A stretch of 64,000 bases of DNA from UBA12018 sp051656605. GTDB lineage: Bacteria > Bacteroidota > Bacteroidia > Bacteroidales > CAMTPD01. Location of the stretch: assembly GCA_051656605.1 (NCBI GenBank), contig JBOGCF010000039.1, positions 1-64,000 of the forward strand, read 5' to 3'. Both the position numbers and the translations under genes were made by a program. The notes beneath the pieces were generated by a model, which ran no database searches, had not been told where the DNA came from, and saw only the letters and a list, made by a program, of their open reading frames with translations. Shown here one piece after another: positions 15,141 through 23,631 of this stretch (positions are counted from its first letter, which is position 1; the number at the start of each line of letters is the position of its first letter).

Positions 15141-16271
15141 TTAGAGTCTGTTTGAGAGTTGTTTTACCATTTTACTTTTCCATTCTGAGAAATCGCCTGC
15201 AACAATATGCTTGCGTGCTTCTTTTACCAACCACAAGTAGAATGCCAAGTTGTGGATAGAGGCGATTTGTAGAGCAAGGATTTCGTCTACTGCAAATAAG
15301 TGACGAAGATATGCTTTACTATATAATGTGTCTACATATGATGCTCCGTCGGCTTCGATAGGAGAGAAGTCGTTGGCCCATTTTCTGTTTTTCATGTTCA
15401 TAACTCCTTGTTTGGTGAAGATATGTCCGTTGCGACCATTACGAGTAGGCATAATACAGTCAAACATATCTACGCCACGTTCGATAGCTTCCAAGATGTT
15501 GATAGGAGTACCTACACCCATAAGGTAACGAGGTTTATCTTTAGGTAAGATTTCATTTACCACCTCGATCATTTCATACATCTTTTCTGTTGGCTCTCCT
15601 ACGGCAAGACCACCAATTGCATTACCGTCTGCACCTTTTGATGCCACGTTTTCTGCTGCTTTTCTTCTCAAGTCGGGATAAACACATCCTTGCACGATTG
15701 GAAACAAACTTTGATTATATCCGTATTTAGGATCGGTTTCGTTGAATCTTTTGAAACAACGATCGAGCCATCTTTCTGTAAGGGCCAATGACTTCTTTGC
15801 ATATGCATAGTCTGCATCACCCGGTGTGCATTCGTCGAAGGCCATAATGATGTCTGCTCCGATTGTACGCTGGATATCCATTACTCCTTCTGGTGTAAAT
15901 AGGTGTTTAGATCCATCTACGTGAGAACGAAACGTTGCTCCTTCTTCGTGGAGTTTACGATTGTCGGATAATGAAAATACCTGAAAACCACCACTGTCTG
16001 TGAGGATTGGTCCGTTCCAACTATTGAATTTGTGCAAGCCGCCTGCTTGTTCCAAGATTTCTAGTCCCGGGCGAAGGTACAAGTGATATGTGTTGCCCAA
16101 AATGATCTGAGCCTTGATATCTTCTTTCAGCTCTGTCATATGTACGGCTTTTACTGTGCCTTGTGTACCTACCGGCATAAAGATAGGAGTTTCGATTACG
16201 CCGTGATCTGTTGTAATAAGACCGGCTCTAGCGTTTGATTTCGTGTCGGTGTATTGTAAATCGAATGTCAT
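15141..16271 (-). CDS. tgt: tRNA-guanine transglycosylase (queuine tRNA-ribosyltransferase) without zinc-site cysteines
   Basis: 376 residues, full length. It exchanges guanine-34 for the queuosine precursor preQ1 in GUN-anticodon tRNAs. Conserved features: IFMPVGTQGTVKAV, GNTYHLYLRPG, LTDSGGFQVFSL (catalytic Asp), GGLAVGEP, YLMGVGTP and DMFDCIMPTRNGRNGHIF (nucleophile Asp). The usual CxCxxC zinc ligands before the AYLxHL motif are replaced: here the segment reads DGASYVDTLYSKAYLRHL. The fourth ligand His (IHNLAFY) remains. It is the first gene of the tgt-lptG operon. Confidence 0.95.
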   Translation of the reverse strand: MTFDLQYTDTKSNARAGLITTDHGVIETPIFMPVGTQGTVKAVHMTELKEDIKAQIILGNTYHLYLRPGLEILEQAGGLHKFNSWNGPILTDSGGFQVFSLSDNRKLHEEGATFRSHVDGSKHLFTPEGVMDIQRTIGADIIMAFDECTPGDADYAYAKKSLALTERWLDRCFKRFNETDPKYGYNQSLFPIVQGCVYPDLRRKAAENVASKGADGNAIGGLAVGEPTEKMYEMIEVVNEILPKDKPRYLMGVGTPINILEAIERGVDMFDCIMPTRNGRNGHIFTKQGVMNMKNRKWANDFSPIEADGASYVDTLYSKAYLRHLFAVDEILALQIASIHNLAFYLWLVKEARKHIVAGDFSEWKSKMVKQLSNRL

Positions 16272-16286
16272 TCTTTTGTTTTTTTA

Positions 16287-16318
16287 CAAAGGTACATTCT
16301 AATCTGAAAATACACAAA
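16287..16318 (-). promoter_or_regulatory. tgt-lptG promoter (TTTG-N20-TACCTTTG)
   Basis: The minus-strand -7 box TACCTTTG is at 16294-16287 and TTTG at 16318-16315, spacing 20. Both match the Bacteroidota consensus. The leader would be about 12 nt. Confidence 0.75.
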
Positions 16319-16323
16319 CGATT

Positions 16324-17886
16324 TTAGAACCCGAAATCATCGATTTTAATATCTTCTTTATGCTCTTTTGACGGAGCTTTTGCTTGCTTTTGCATAATTG
16401 CAGATACAACGCTGATTGCTCGCTCGGGACGAACAGGGCATATATACTCACAACCACCACAACCAATGCAGATGGAAGAGTCTATTTCGGGGATTGTAAG
16501 ATGTCCTTTGTATGGAACCATTTTTACGGCCTGTGTAGGACAATGTTCTGAGCAAGCTCCGCAAGAAGTCTCTTCTGTATAAACAATGCAAGCATCTTGC
16601 TTGAATTGAGCAACGCCTATGCTAAGTAGCTTTTTTTCTTCTGTGCTGATTTTCTTCAACGCATGATTCGGACAGATGTCTATACATACTTTACACTCGT
16701 GGTTGCAATAACCAGTATCGAACTTTACATATGGTTTTAGTATATAGCCGATACCATATTGTAATGCCGCAGGTTTTAAAATTTGACTTGGGCAATGTGT
16801 AATGCAGGCGTGACATGCTGTGCATTTATAAGAGAAGTCTGTTTTGTTACCTGCACTGGGTGGCATTATGGGATGAGTGCTCTGACTATCTATTTTTGTA
16901 GTATTGCCAAATAATTTTTTTGTTGTTGAAGATGCCACAATTGTGCCGGCTAATACAATGAAGTTGCGCCGGTTGCTAGGTGTCTGTGTTTCTTGCTTGG
17001 TTTGTTGTATGTTTTGCTTATATATTTTTTGAGTAGCCGGTATGGGTAGTGTGTATTTAAGAGCATTGTTTTTGCAGACTCCAATGCAATTCATACATAC
17101 AACACAGCGAGATGCATCTATTTTTTTAGATATGCTATCGATGCATTGTGATTTACAGTGTGTTTCGCAGAGCCCACATTTCGTACAATTACTTTTGTTA
17201 ATGATGGGACGGATCACTGCATTTTTAGAAATAATGCCAAGAAAAGTCCCTACGGGGCAAACAGTATTGCACACAAGTCGACCTCGCATCATTGCTATTA
17301 CAGCAATAATAAGGAATACGCTTAATGTAATAACTAGTGAAAAGATTGATAAGTAACCAATGCTGATGTGATGAAGTGTGTAATTGTCGTTTTTCATCAA
17401 TAGCATTGCTACTAAATTATTGGCTTGTATGATTATTGGTTTAAATAAGTTTGAACTGATTCGTGCAAAGTTGCTATACGGATCAAGATGTGTAAGTATT
17501 ACTGTACTTCCCAATAAAAGAGTAAGCACGGTAATGAATAAAATCGAGTATCTTATAAAAGGATTGCTCTTGATATAGCGCAGTTTTGGAGCTTTTTTCG
17601 ATTTGAGTCGATATCTCCAAGTGCGTAAACGAAAGAAGAGGTCTTGTAAAATCCCTAATGGGCACAATACAGAACAATATACTCTACCTAAGAGCAAAGT
17701 GAGTGCAAGTAAAAATACGATCCATAAAAATGAAGCAGAAAGCAAAGCCGGAATAAATTGGCTTCTTAATAGCACATGTGTTTCATAAGGATTGATGCTG
17801 TTGAGTTCTAATAGCTTGTAACTGATGAAAAGAAATATTATTGATGCAAGTAGTACTCGAATAGCTTTTAATGGTCTTAATTTCAT
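16324..17886 (-). CDS. NapH/NosR-type membrane polyferredoxin with six 4Fe-4S motifs and an internal Tat-like motif
   Basis: 520 residues. Four membrane helices (about 8-28, 45-68, 112-132, 176-200) carry two CxxxCP motifs (YCSVLCPLG about 70, VCNTVCPVG about 205), as in NapH/NosR/RdxA. Six ferredoxin motifs follow: CTKCGLCETHC (234), CVVCMNCIGVC (261), CTACHACITHCP (355), CNHECKVCIDICP (394), C-x8-CGACSEHCP (433) and CIGCGGCEYICP (473). Between motifs 2 and 3 lies NRRNFIVLAG (305-314) with a hydrophobic stretch, resembling a twin-arginine signal. The likely role is electron transfer across or along the inner membrane. Its start overlaps the DUF362 stop by 4 nt, so the genes are translationally coupled. 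Confidence 0.85.
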   Translation of the reverse strand: MKLRPLKAIRVLLASIIFLFISYKLLELNSINPYETHVLLRSQFIPALLSASFLWIVFLLALTLLLGRVYCSVLCPLGILQDLFFRLRTWRYRLKSKKAPKLRYIKSNPFIRYSILFITVLTLLLGSTVILTHLDPYSNFARISSNLFKPIIIQANNLVAMLLMKNDNYTLHHISIGYLSIFSLVITLSVFLIIAVIAMMRGRLVCNTVCPVGTFLGIISKNAVIRPIINKSNCTKCGLCETHCKSQCIDSISKKIDASRCVVCMNCIGVCKNNALKYTLPIPATQKIYKQNIQQTKQETQTPSNRRNFIVLAGTIVASSTTKKLFGNTTKIDSQSTHPIMPPSAGNKTDFSYKCTACHACITHCPSQILKPAALQYGIGYILKPYVKFDTGYCNHECKVCIDICPNHALKKISTEEKKLLSIGVAQFKQDACIVYTEETSCGACSEHCPTQAVKMVPYKGHLTIPEIDSSICIGCGGCEYICPVRPERAISVVSAIMQKQAKAPSKEHKEDIKIDDFGF

Positions 17887-18806
17887 TGTAACTTAATACG
17901 TTTGATGTTTATTTTATCGAGGTTTGTGGTTCCAAGTTTATGTTGTTCGCCTTTGGCAAGATGGCCTACAGCCGCGAGTTCCATGTTTTCAACTTGGTTG
18001 AAGAATTTTACGGCTGCAGTATCTACAGCCACGATGTCTGTCGATGCAATGAGTGTTTTTAATAATACGGTGTCGGCTTCACTTTTGCCTTGTGGTCCGT
18101 TTTGTCGCATCACTCGATAAGCATCTACTATATTAAGGACTGGTTTTTTGCTCCACGTACATATATCTGCGATGCATTGCTGTAAATCGTTTTGATGAAA
18201 GTATCCTCGATCCCAAACAATTCCCATGTAGTTTTTCATTGCAATTGTCATTTTTGCTCCACCATGATTTTTAAGGATCGGAACATTGATCCAGGCATCG
18301 GCATCAAGTAAAGCCTTGTGGATTTTAGCTTTCTTCAAATTAATTCCTTGAGGTATTTCTACCTCTTTGTAATATACCTCGTCGTTGCCGGGTGTCATGA
18401 CTCCGCCGGCAGCCTTTACCGCTGCAGCAATACCGCTTGCTTGATAGCAGCGCTGCCAATTGTCACATGTATGGTCAAAAACAGTAACATTCTTAGCACC
18501 TGCTTCAAGGCAAAGTTTTATAAGTGTACTAATTAATTCTGGGTTGGTATTTGCTGCCATTTCGGGTTTTCTATCCCAACCGATATTTGGTTTGATAACG
18601 ATGTTTTGTCCTGGTTTTACGAAGTTTTTTATGCCTCCGAGGTTATTTATGGCAGCAATAAGCATTTCTTGGGGTGTTCCACCCATTACAGCAACGAGAT
18701 TAGAGGTCTTTTCTGTATGAATATGATTGGAGCTGAGTGCTGATTTGAGGCTCGAAAAACTTAATCCGGATGTAATTCCGGCCAATATAAATGATCTTCG
18801 TTTCAT
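17883..18806 (-). CDS. DUF362 protein with Tat-type signal
   Basis: 307 residues from the chosen start MKRRSFILAG; a longer frame begins at 18869 but overlaps the promoter. The N-terminus has an RRSFI twin-arginine motif and hydrophobic stretch. The DUF362 domain shows IVIKPNIGWDRKP, DHTCDNWQRCYQASGI, VPILKNHGGAKMTIAMKNYMGIVWDR and a final IVAVDTAAVKFF. The family is often fused or linked to 4Fe-4S proteins; its reaction is not established. It is the first gene of a coupled pair with the polyferredoxin, suggesting one exported redox system. Confidence 0.87.
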   Translation of the reverse strand: MKRRSFILAGITSGLSFSSLKSALSSNHIHTEKTSNLVAVMGGTPQEMLIAAINNLGGIKNFVKPGQNIVIKPNIGWDRKPEMAANTNPELISTLIKLCLEAGAKNVTVFDHTCDNWQRCYQASGIAAAVKAAGGVMTPGNDEVYYKEVEIPQGINLKKAKIHKALLDADAWINVPILKNHGGAKMTIAMKNYMGIVWDRGYFHQNDLQQCIADICTWSKKPVLNIVDAYRVMRQNGPQGKSEADTVLLKTLIASTDIVAVDTAAVKFFNQVENMELAAVGHLAKGEQHKLGTTNLDKINIKRIKLQ

Positions 18807-18839
18807 AAGTATTAGTTCTAAAGTGTTGGTTTGTAGTTG

Positions 18840-18897
18840 TACACCTTCTGATGATAGGTGTATCTGCAAAAATAATAAGTTTGGTTATGAATCCAAA
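18840..18897 (-). promoter_or_regulatory. DUF362-polyferredoxin promoter and leader hairpin
   Basis: The minus-strand -33 TTTG (18897-18894) and -7 TATTTTTG (18874-18867) are 19 nt apart. The predicted start near 18862 coincides with a hairpin (18856-18862 with 18840-18846, TACACCT/AGGTGTA) at the very 5' end of the mRNA. Confidence 0.72.
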
Positions 18898-19001
18898 TGA
18901 TTATTGATAAATATTTTATTAAATTACACCTTGGCTGTTTTCAAATATTCTCTTAGGTTTGGATTTTAGCGGTCTTCAATAGTCTATAATATATACATGT
19001 G

Positions 19002-19031
19002 TTTGTTGAACTGTATTTTCTGTTAACTTTG
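19002..19031 (+). promoter_or_regulatory. Promoter of the UvrD/PcrA helicase (TTTG-N18-TAACTTTG)
   Basis: TTTG at 19002-19005 and TAACTTTG at 19024-19031. The -7 box ends two bases before the ATG at 19034, implying a leaderless mRNA or use of a later start. Confidence 0.7.
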
Positions 19032-19033
19032 TA

Positions 19034-21370
19034 ATGTCTAATTTTATTTTTGGAGTCGTGAGTGAATATCTAAATCAGCTAAATGGTAGCCAAAAGGCTG
19101 CAGTGTGTTATACCGATGGACCGTCGCTTGTTATTGCAGGTGCAGGTTCGGGGAAGACACGTGTGCTTACTTATAAAATAGCTTATCTAATAGAAAAAGG
19201 GATTCATCCTAGTGCAATATTGGCATTGACATTTACCAATAAAGCTGCGCGAGAAATGAAGGATCGTATTTCTTCTATTGTTGGTCATGAATTAGCTAAG
19301 CGGTTGTGGATGGGTACCTTTCACTCAATCTTTAGTCGTATTCTTCGAGCCGAATGTGAAGTGTTAGGCTTTCCTCGAGATTTTACAATTTATGATGCGG
19401 CTGATACGAAGAGTTTGCTTAAGACGATTATAAAAGAGCGACAGTTGGATGAAAAGGCCTATAAGCCTAATGTGGTATATGCACGTATTTCGAATGCGAA
19501 GAATGCGTTAATCACACCTCAGGCTTATGCGGCGAATAAAGACCTTATCGAGAGTGATATGTATGCAAAAATGCCTCTGATAAAAGAGATATATCAGACT
19601 TATTTCAATCGATGTAAGCAGGCAGGAGCAATGGATTTTGATGATTTGTTATTGTATACAAATATTCTTTTTAGAGATAATCCAAGTGTGCTGGAAAAGT
19701 ATAGAACACACTTTCAATATATTTTAGTTGATGAGTATCAGGATACGAACTTTGCACAACATTTGATTGTACAACGACTGGCCGAACAACATCGTAATAT
19801 CTGTGTTGTTGGAGATGATGCTCAGAGTATCTATTCGTTTAGAGGAGCTAATATCGATAATATTCTTACGTTTAAAAATAATTTCCCCAATTGTAAGATT
19901 TTCAAATTAGAACAGAATTATCGTTCAACTCAAACAATTGTTGACGCTGCAAATAGCTTGATACAGAAGAACTCAAGGCAGATTGAGAAGAAAGTGTTTT
20001 CAGAAAATGAAGTTGGGCAGAAGATTGAGGTTCTGAATGGTTATTCTGACTATGAAGAAGGATATCTTGTTGCAAACAAAATTAGTGAGGTGCGAATGCG
20101 CGATCACGATGGCTTTAATAGTTTTGCTATTCTATATCGAACAAATGCGCAATCACGTATATTTGAAGAGGCATTACGTAAAAGGAATATACCATATCGT
20201 ATTTACGGCGGATTATCATTTTATCAACGAAAAGAGATCAAAGATGTGATTTCTTATTTTCGTCTATGTGTAAATCCTACAGACGAGGAGGCTCTAAAGC
20301 GGGTAATAAACTATCCTACCCGAGGGATTGGTGATACGACTTTAAATAAAGTACTTACTACTGCATCATTGCATAATGAAAGTGCATGGAATGTGATTTG
20401 TGATCCACTAAAGTATGCTTTGCCTGTAAATGCAGGAACGGCTTCCAAGCTCAAAGCTTTTAAAGAACTTATTGTTAGTTTTATTGAAGAAAGCAAGGTG
20501 TTGTCAGCTTCTGATTTAGCTACGCTTATTGTAAAACAGTCGGGTGTTGTGGCAGACTTATTTCAAGATCGTTCTGTCGAGGGTACAAGTAAGCAGGAAA
20601 ACTTGCAAGAGCTGTTGAAGGGTATTGCTGAGTTTTGCGAAATAAAACGGGAGGAAGGTGTTGAGAATCCTGGCCTGAGTGATTTTCTAGCCGAAGTTTC
20701 TTTATTGACCGATCAAGATAGTACATCTGAAGATCGTGAAGATAAGGTGACTTTAATGACAATTCATGCTGCTAAAGGTCTAGAGTTTAGAAACGTATTT
20801 GTTGTAGGACTTGAGGAGGATTTGTTTCCTTCGGGTATGAGTAAAGGCAACGATCGGGCTATTGAAGAGGAGCGTCGCTTGTTTTATGTAGCCATAACGC
20901 GAGCTGAAAGGTTGTGTTTTATTACATATGCAAAAAGTCGTTTTCGCAATGGACAATCTAATATTTGCTCCCCGAGTCGTTTTATTCGTGATATTGACCC
21001 TCGTTATTTGAATTTGCCGGCAGACGACTTTGGTTCTATCGGTATGCAAAAGGCGCGAGAAAGTGCTGCTTCCGGCAGTTCACATCAAAAGCAAGGTCGT
21101 AGAACTTTTGTAGATCGCCAGCCTCTTGAGGTTCCGGTAGAACATAAGCCTAATTTTAAAAAGGTGGATCAAGCTGTAGATAATAAGCTGATTACTCCTG
21201 AAATTAAGGGGTTGCGACCGGGAAATCGAATTATGCATGAGCGTTTTGGCGAAGGAAGAGTGCTTGCGATTGCTGGTGAAGGAACAAATATGAAGGCAAC
21301 TGTCGAATTTCAAAGTTTTGGGCAGAAGCAATTATTGCTTAAATTTGCAAAGTTCACAATAGTAGAATAA
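19034..21370 (+). CDS. pcrA: UvrD/PcrA-type superfamily 1 DNA helicase
   Basis: 778 residues. It unwinds DNA 3'-5' in repair and clears RecA filaments. Motifs: LNGSQKAAV (Q motif), AGAGSGKTRVLTYK (Walker A, about 36-49), ALTFTNKAAREMKDR (Ia), DEYQDTNF (Walker B), VVGDDAQSIYSFRGA (III), LEQNYRST (IV), VTLMTIHAAKGLEF (V), EEERRLFYVAITRA (VI). The C-terminal about 60 residues form a PcrA/UvrD tudor-like tail (GNRIMHERFGEGRVLAI). Given the promoter position, translation may begin at 19034 on a leaderless mRNA or at GTG 19058. It is followed 27 nt later by nspC. Confidence 0.93.
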   Translation: MSNFIFGVVSEYLNQLNGSQKAAVCYTDGPSLVIAGAGSGKTRVLTYKIAYLIEKGIHPSAILALTFTNKAAREMKDRISSIVGHELAKRLWMGTFHSIFSRILRAECEVLGFPRDFTIYDAADTKSLLKTIIKERQLDEKAYKPNVVYARISNAKNALITPQAYAANKDLIESDMYAKMPLIKEIYQTYFNRCKQAGAMDFDDLLLYTNILFRDNPSVLEKYRTHFQYILVDEYQDTNFAQHLIVQRLAEQHRNICVVGDDAQSIYSFRGANIDNILTFKNNFPNCKIFKLEQNYRSTQTIVDAANSLIQKNSRQIEKKVFSENEVGQKIEVLNGYSDYEEGYLVANKISEVRMRDHDGFNSFAILYRTNAQSRIFEEALRKRNIPYRIYGGLSFYQRKEIKDVISYFRLCVNPTDEEALKRVINYPTRGIGDTTLNKVLTTASLHNESAWNVICDPLKYALPVNAGTASKLKAFKELIVSFIEESKVLSASDLATLIVKQSGVVADLFQDRSVEGTSKQENLQELLKGIAEFCEIKREEGVENPGLSDFLAEVSLLTDQDSTSEDREDKVTLMTIHAAKGLEFRNVFVVGLEEDLFPSGMSKGNDRAIEEERRLFYVAITRAERLCFITYAKSRFRNGQSNICSPSRFIRDIDPRYLNLPADDFGSIGMQKARESAASGSSHQKQGRRTFVDRQPLEVPVEHKPNFKKVDQAVDNKLITPEIKGLRPGNRIMHERFGEGRVLAIAGEGTNMKATVEFQSFGQKQLLLKFAKFTIVE

Positions 21371-21397
21371 GTTATCAGAGTAAATAGTATAAAGAAA

Positions 21398-22537
21398 ATG
21401 ATTGATGTAACTAAAATACCTTCTCCATGTTATGTGATGGAAGAGGCATTGTTGAGAAGGAATCTTGCGTTGATAAAATCGGTGAAAGATCGTGCCGAAG
21501 TTAATATAATCTTGGCATTTAAAGCGTTTGCTTTGTGGAAGTCTTTTCCGATTATTCGTGAATATATACAGGAATCGACGGCAAGTTCTATATCTGAGGC
21601 TCGACTTGCTTTTGAGGAGATGAAAAGTCCTGCTCATACATTTTCGCCAGCATATACAGAAAAAGACTTTCCTATATTTTTACAATGTAGTAGTCATATT
21701 ACATTTAATTCGCTATCGCAATTTGAAAGATTTTATCCGTCTGTAGTTGCTGATGGAAAGAAAGTGTCATGTGGTTTGAGAATTAATCCGGAGTATTCAG
21801 AAGTAGGAACGGATTTGTATAATCCTTGTGCTCCCGGATCTCGACTAGGTATTGTTTCCGATTTGTTGGGAGATACGCTTCCCGATGGTGTTGAAGGTCT
21901 TCATTTTCACACATTATGTGAGTCTACTTCTTATGATTTGGAGGTTACCCTACAGAAGATAGAGGAAAAGTTTGGTCATTTCCTCCCTCAATTGAAATGG
22001 TTTAATATGGGTGGAGGTCACTTGATGACTCGAAGCGATTATGATGTAGAGCACTTGATAAAAGTACTTGCTGCATTTAAACAGAAATATCCAAACTTGG
22101 AGATTATTATGGAACCAGGCAGTGCATTTGCTTGGCAAACAGGTTTTCTTCGATCTACTGTTGTTGATATCGTGGAAAATAAAGGAATTAAGACAGCAAT
22201 TCTAGATGTGTCGTTTGCATGTCATATGCCAGACTGTCTTGAAATGCCATATAAACCAGCAATTCGCTTTGCAACTGATGCAGTTGAAGGAAAGCCTACA
22301 TATCGCATGGGAGGAAACAGTTGTTTAAGTGGAGACTTTATTGGAGATTGGTCTTTCGAAGAACCGTTGAAGGTTGGTGATAGTGTGATTTTTGAAGATA
22401 TGATCCATTATACAATAGTGAAAACAACAATGTTTAATGGTATTTCTCATCCTGATATTGCATTGTTGAAAACAGATGGAGAGTTGGAGATATATCGTGA
22501 ATTTGGATACGAAGACTATAAAAATAGAATGTGCTAA
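21398..22537 (+). CDS. nspC: Carboxynorspermidine decarboxylase
   Basis: 379 residues, a PLP-dependent fold III decarboxylase making norspermidine/spermidine. It starts PSPCYVMEEALLRRNL; the PLP lysine is in ILAFKAFALW; RINPEYSEV, GLHFHTLCES, NMGGGHLMTR and IMEPGSAFAWQ complete the active site and PLP phosphate site. The C-terminal GNSCLSGDFIGDW contains the catalytic Cys and Asp. This carboxyspermidine route is typical of Bacteroidota. The gene follows the helicase closely, but no functional link is evident. A 7-bp inverted repeat (22534-22540 with 22572-22578) follows. Confidence 0.93.
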   Translation: MIDVTKIPSPCYVMEEALLRRNLALIKSVKDRAEVNIILAFKAFALWKSFPIIREYIQESTASSISEARLAFEEMKSPAHTFSPAYTEKDFPIFLQCSSHITFNSLSQFERFYPSVVADGKKVSCGLRINPEYSEVGTDLYNPCAPGSRLGIVSDLLGDTLPDGVEGLHFHTLCESTSYDLEVTLQKIEEKFGHFLPQLKWFNMGGGHLMTRSDYDVEHLIKVLAAFKQKYPNLEIIMEPGSAFAWQTGFLRSTVVDIVENKGIKTAILDVSFACHMPDCLEMPYKPAIRFATDAVEGKPTYRMGGNSCLSGDFIGDWSFEEPLKVGDSVIFEDMIHYTIVKTTMFNGISHPDIALLKTDGELEIYREFGYEDYKNRMC

Positions 22538-22606
22538 CTGAATAATAGAATTTATTCATTACTTTTGTTAGCAGTTAGGCATCAATAATAACAAAGCATA
22601 TATTAT

Positions 22607-23560
22607 ATGGGCATTTTTAGCTTTTTTAGTAAGGAAAAAAAAGAAACCTTGGACAAAGGGTTGTCTAAAACAAAAGAGAACGTTTTTTCGAAAATAGCGA
22701 GAGTCGTTGCCGGCAAAAGCAAAGTAGATGAATCGGTTCTTGATGATTTAGAAGAAGTATTGATTACATCAGATGTTGGTGTTGAAACAACGCTTAAGAT
22801 TATTTCCCGAATTGAGAAGCGCGTTGCTCAAGATAAATATGTAAGTACTTCAGAGCTTACTCGCATGCTTCGCGATGAAATAGCAACGCTTTTGACTGAG
22901 AATAATACAGTTGATACTGTTGATTTTTCAACACCTATGGATAAAAAACCATATGTAATAATGGTAGTAGGTGTAAATGGTGTGGGTAAAACTACGACAA
23001 TTGGAAAGCTAGCTAATCAATTTAAGAAGGCCGGTAAGTCTGTTTATTTAGGTGCTGCAGATACATTTAGAGCTGCTGCTGTAGAACAGTTGGTGATTTG
23101 GAGTGAAAGAGTAGGGGTGCCAATCGTAAAACAAAAAATGGGCTCTGATCCGGCTTCTGTTGCTTATGATACTTTGAGCTCAGCTGTTGCAAATAATGCA
23201 GATGTAGTCATTATTGATACTGCAGGACGTTTGCACAATAAGATCAGCCTGATGAATGAGCTTACAAAAATAAAAAATGTAATGCAAAAGGTCGTTCCGG
23301 ATGCGCCGCATGAGGTTTTGTTAGTTCTTGATGGTTCTACAGGTCAAAATGCTTTTGAACAAGCAAAGCAATTTACAGCTGCAACAGAGGTGAATGCTTT
23401 AGCTATAACAAAGCTAGATGGAACTGCTAAGGGTGGTGTTGTTATTGGGATATCAGATCAATTCAAGATTCCTGTTAAGTATATTGGCTTGGGTGAAGGA
23501 ATTGAGGATCTTCAAGTGTTTCGCCGTAAAGAGTTTGTTGACTCTTTGTTTGGTGAGTGA
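22607..23560 (+). CDS. ftsY: Signal recognition particle receptor FtsY
   Basis: 317 residues. The SRP receptor GTPase docks ribosome-SRP complexes at the membrane. The N domain (about 1-95) is followed by the G domain: GVNGVGKTTTIGKLA (G1), DTFRAAAVEQL (G2), DTAGRLHN (G3), TKLDGTAKGG (G4), and GLGEGIEDLQVF (G5). The acidic A domain of E. coli FtsY is missing, as in most Bacteroidota. A -7-like box TACTTTTG lies at 22560-22567. rimO follows, with a hairpin between. Confidence 0.95.
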   Translation: MGIFSFFSKEKKETLDKGLSKTKENVFSKIARVVAGKSKVDESVLDDLEEVLITSDVGVETTLKIISRIEKRVAQDKYVSTSELTRMLRDEIATLLTENNTVDTVDFSTPMDKKPYVIMVVGVNGVGKTTTIGKLANQFKKAGKSVYLGAADTFRAAAVEQLVIWSERVGVPIVKQKMGSDPASVAYDTLSSAVANNADVVIIDTAGRLHNKISLMNELTKIKNVMQKVVPDAPHEVLLVLDGSTGQNAFEQAKQFTAATEVNALAITKLDGTAKGGVVIGISDQFKIPVKYIGLGEGIEDLQVFRRKEFVDSLFGE

Positions 23561-23588
23561 TTTGTAAAATAAATAAAATTGATATATG

Positions 23589-23612
23589 GGAGCATGGTGA
23601 AAACTATGCTCC
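23589..23612 (+). other. Hairpin between ftsY and rimO
   Basis: GGAGCATGG (23589-23597) pairs with CTATGCTCC (23604-23612) with one G-U pair, then TGTTTCGTT. It may be a weak terminator or processing site; it ends 20 nt before rimO. Confidence 0.55.
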
Positions 23613-23631
23613 TGTTTCGTTAAATGCATAT

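Noticed and set aside
23557..23631. Longer rimO start adding 25 residues
   Set aside because: The extra residues span a hairpin and match nothing in RimO; MKKNKVDII is the expected N-terminus.
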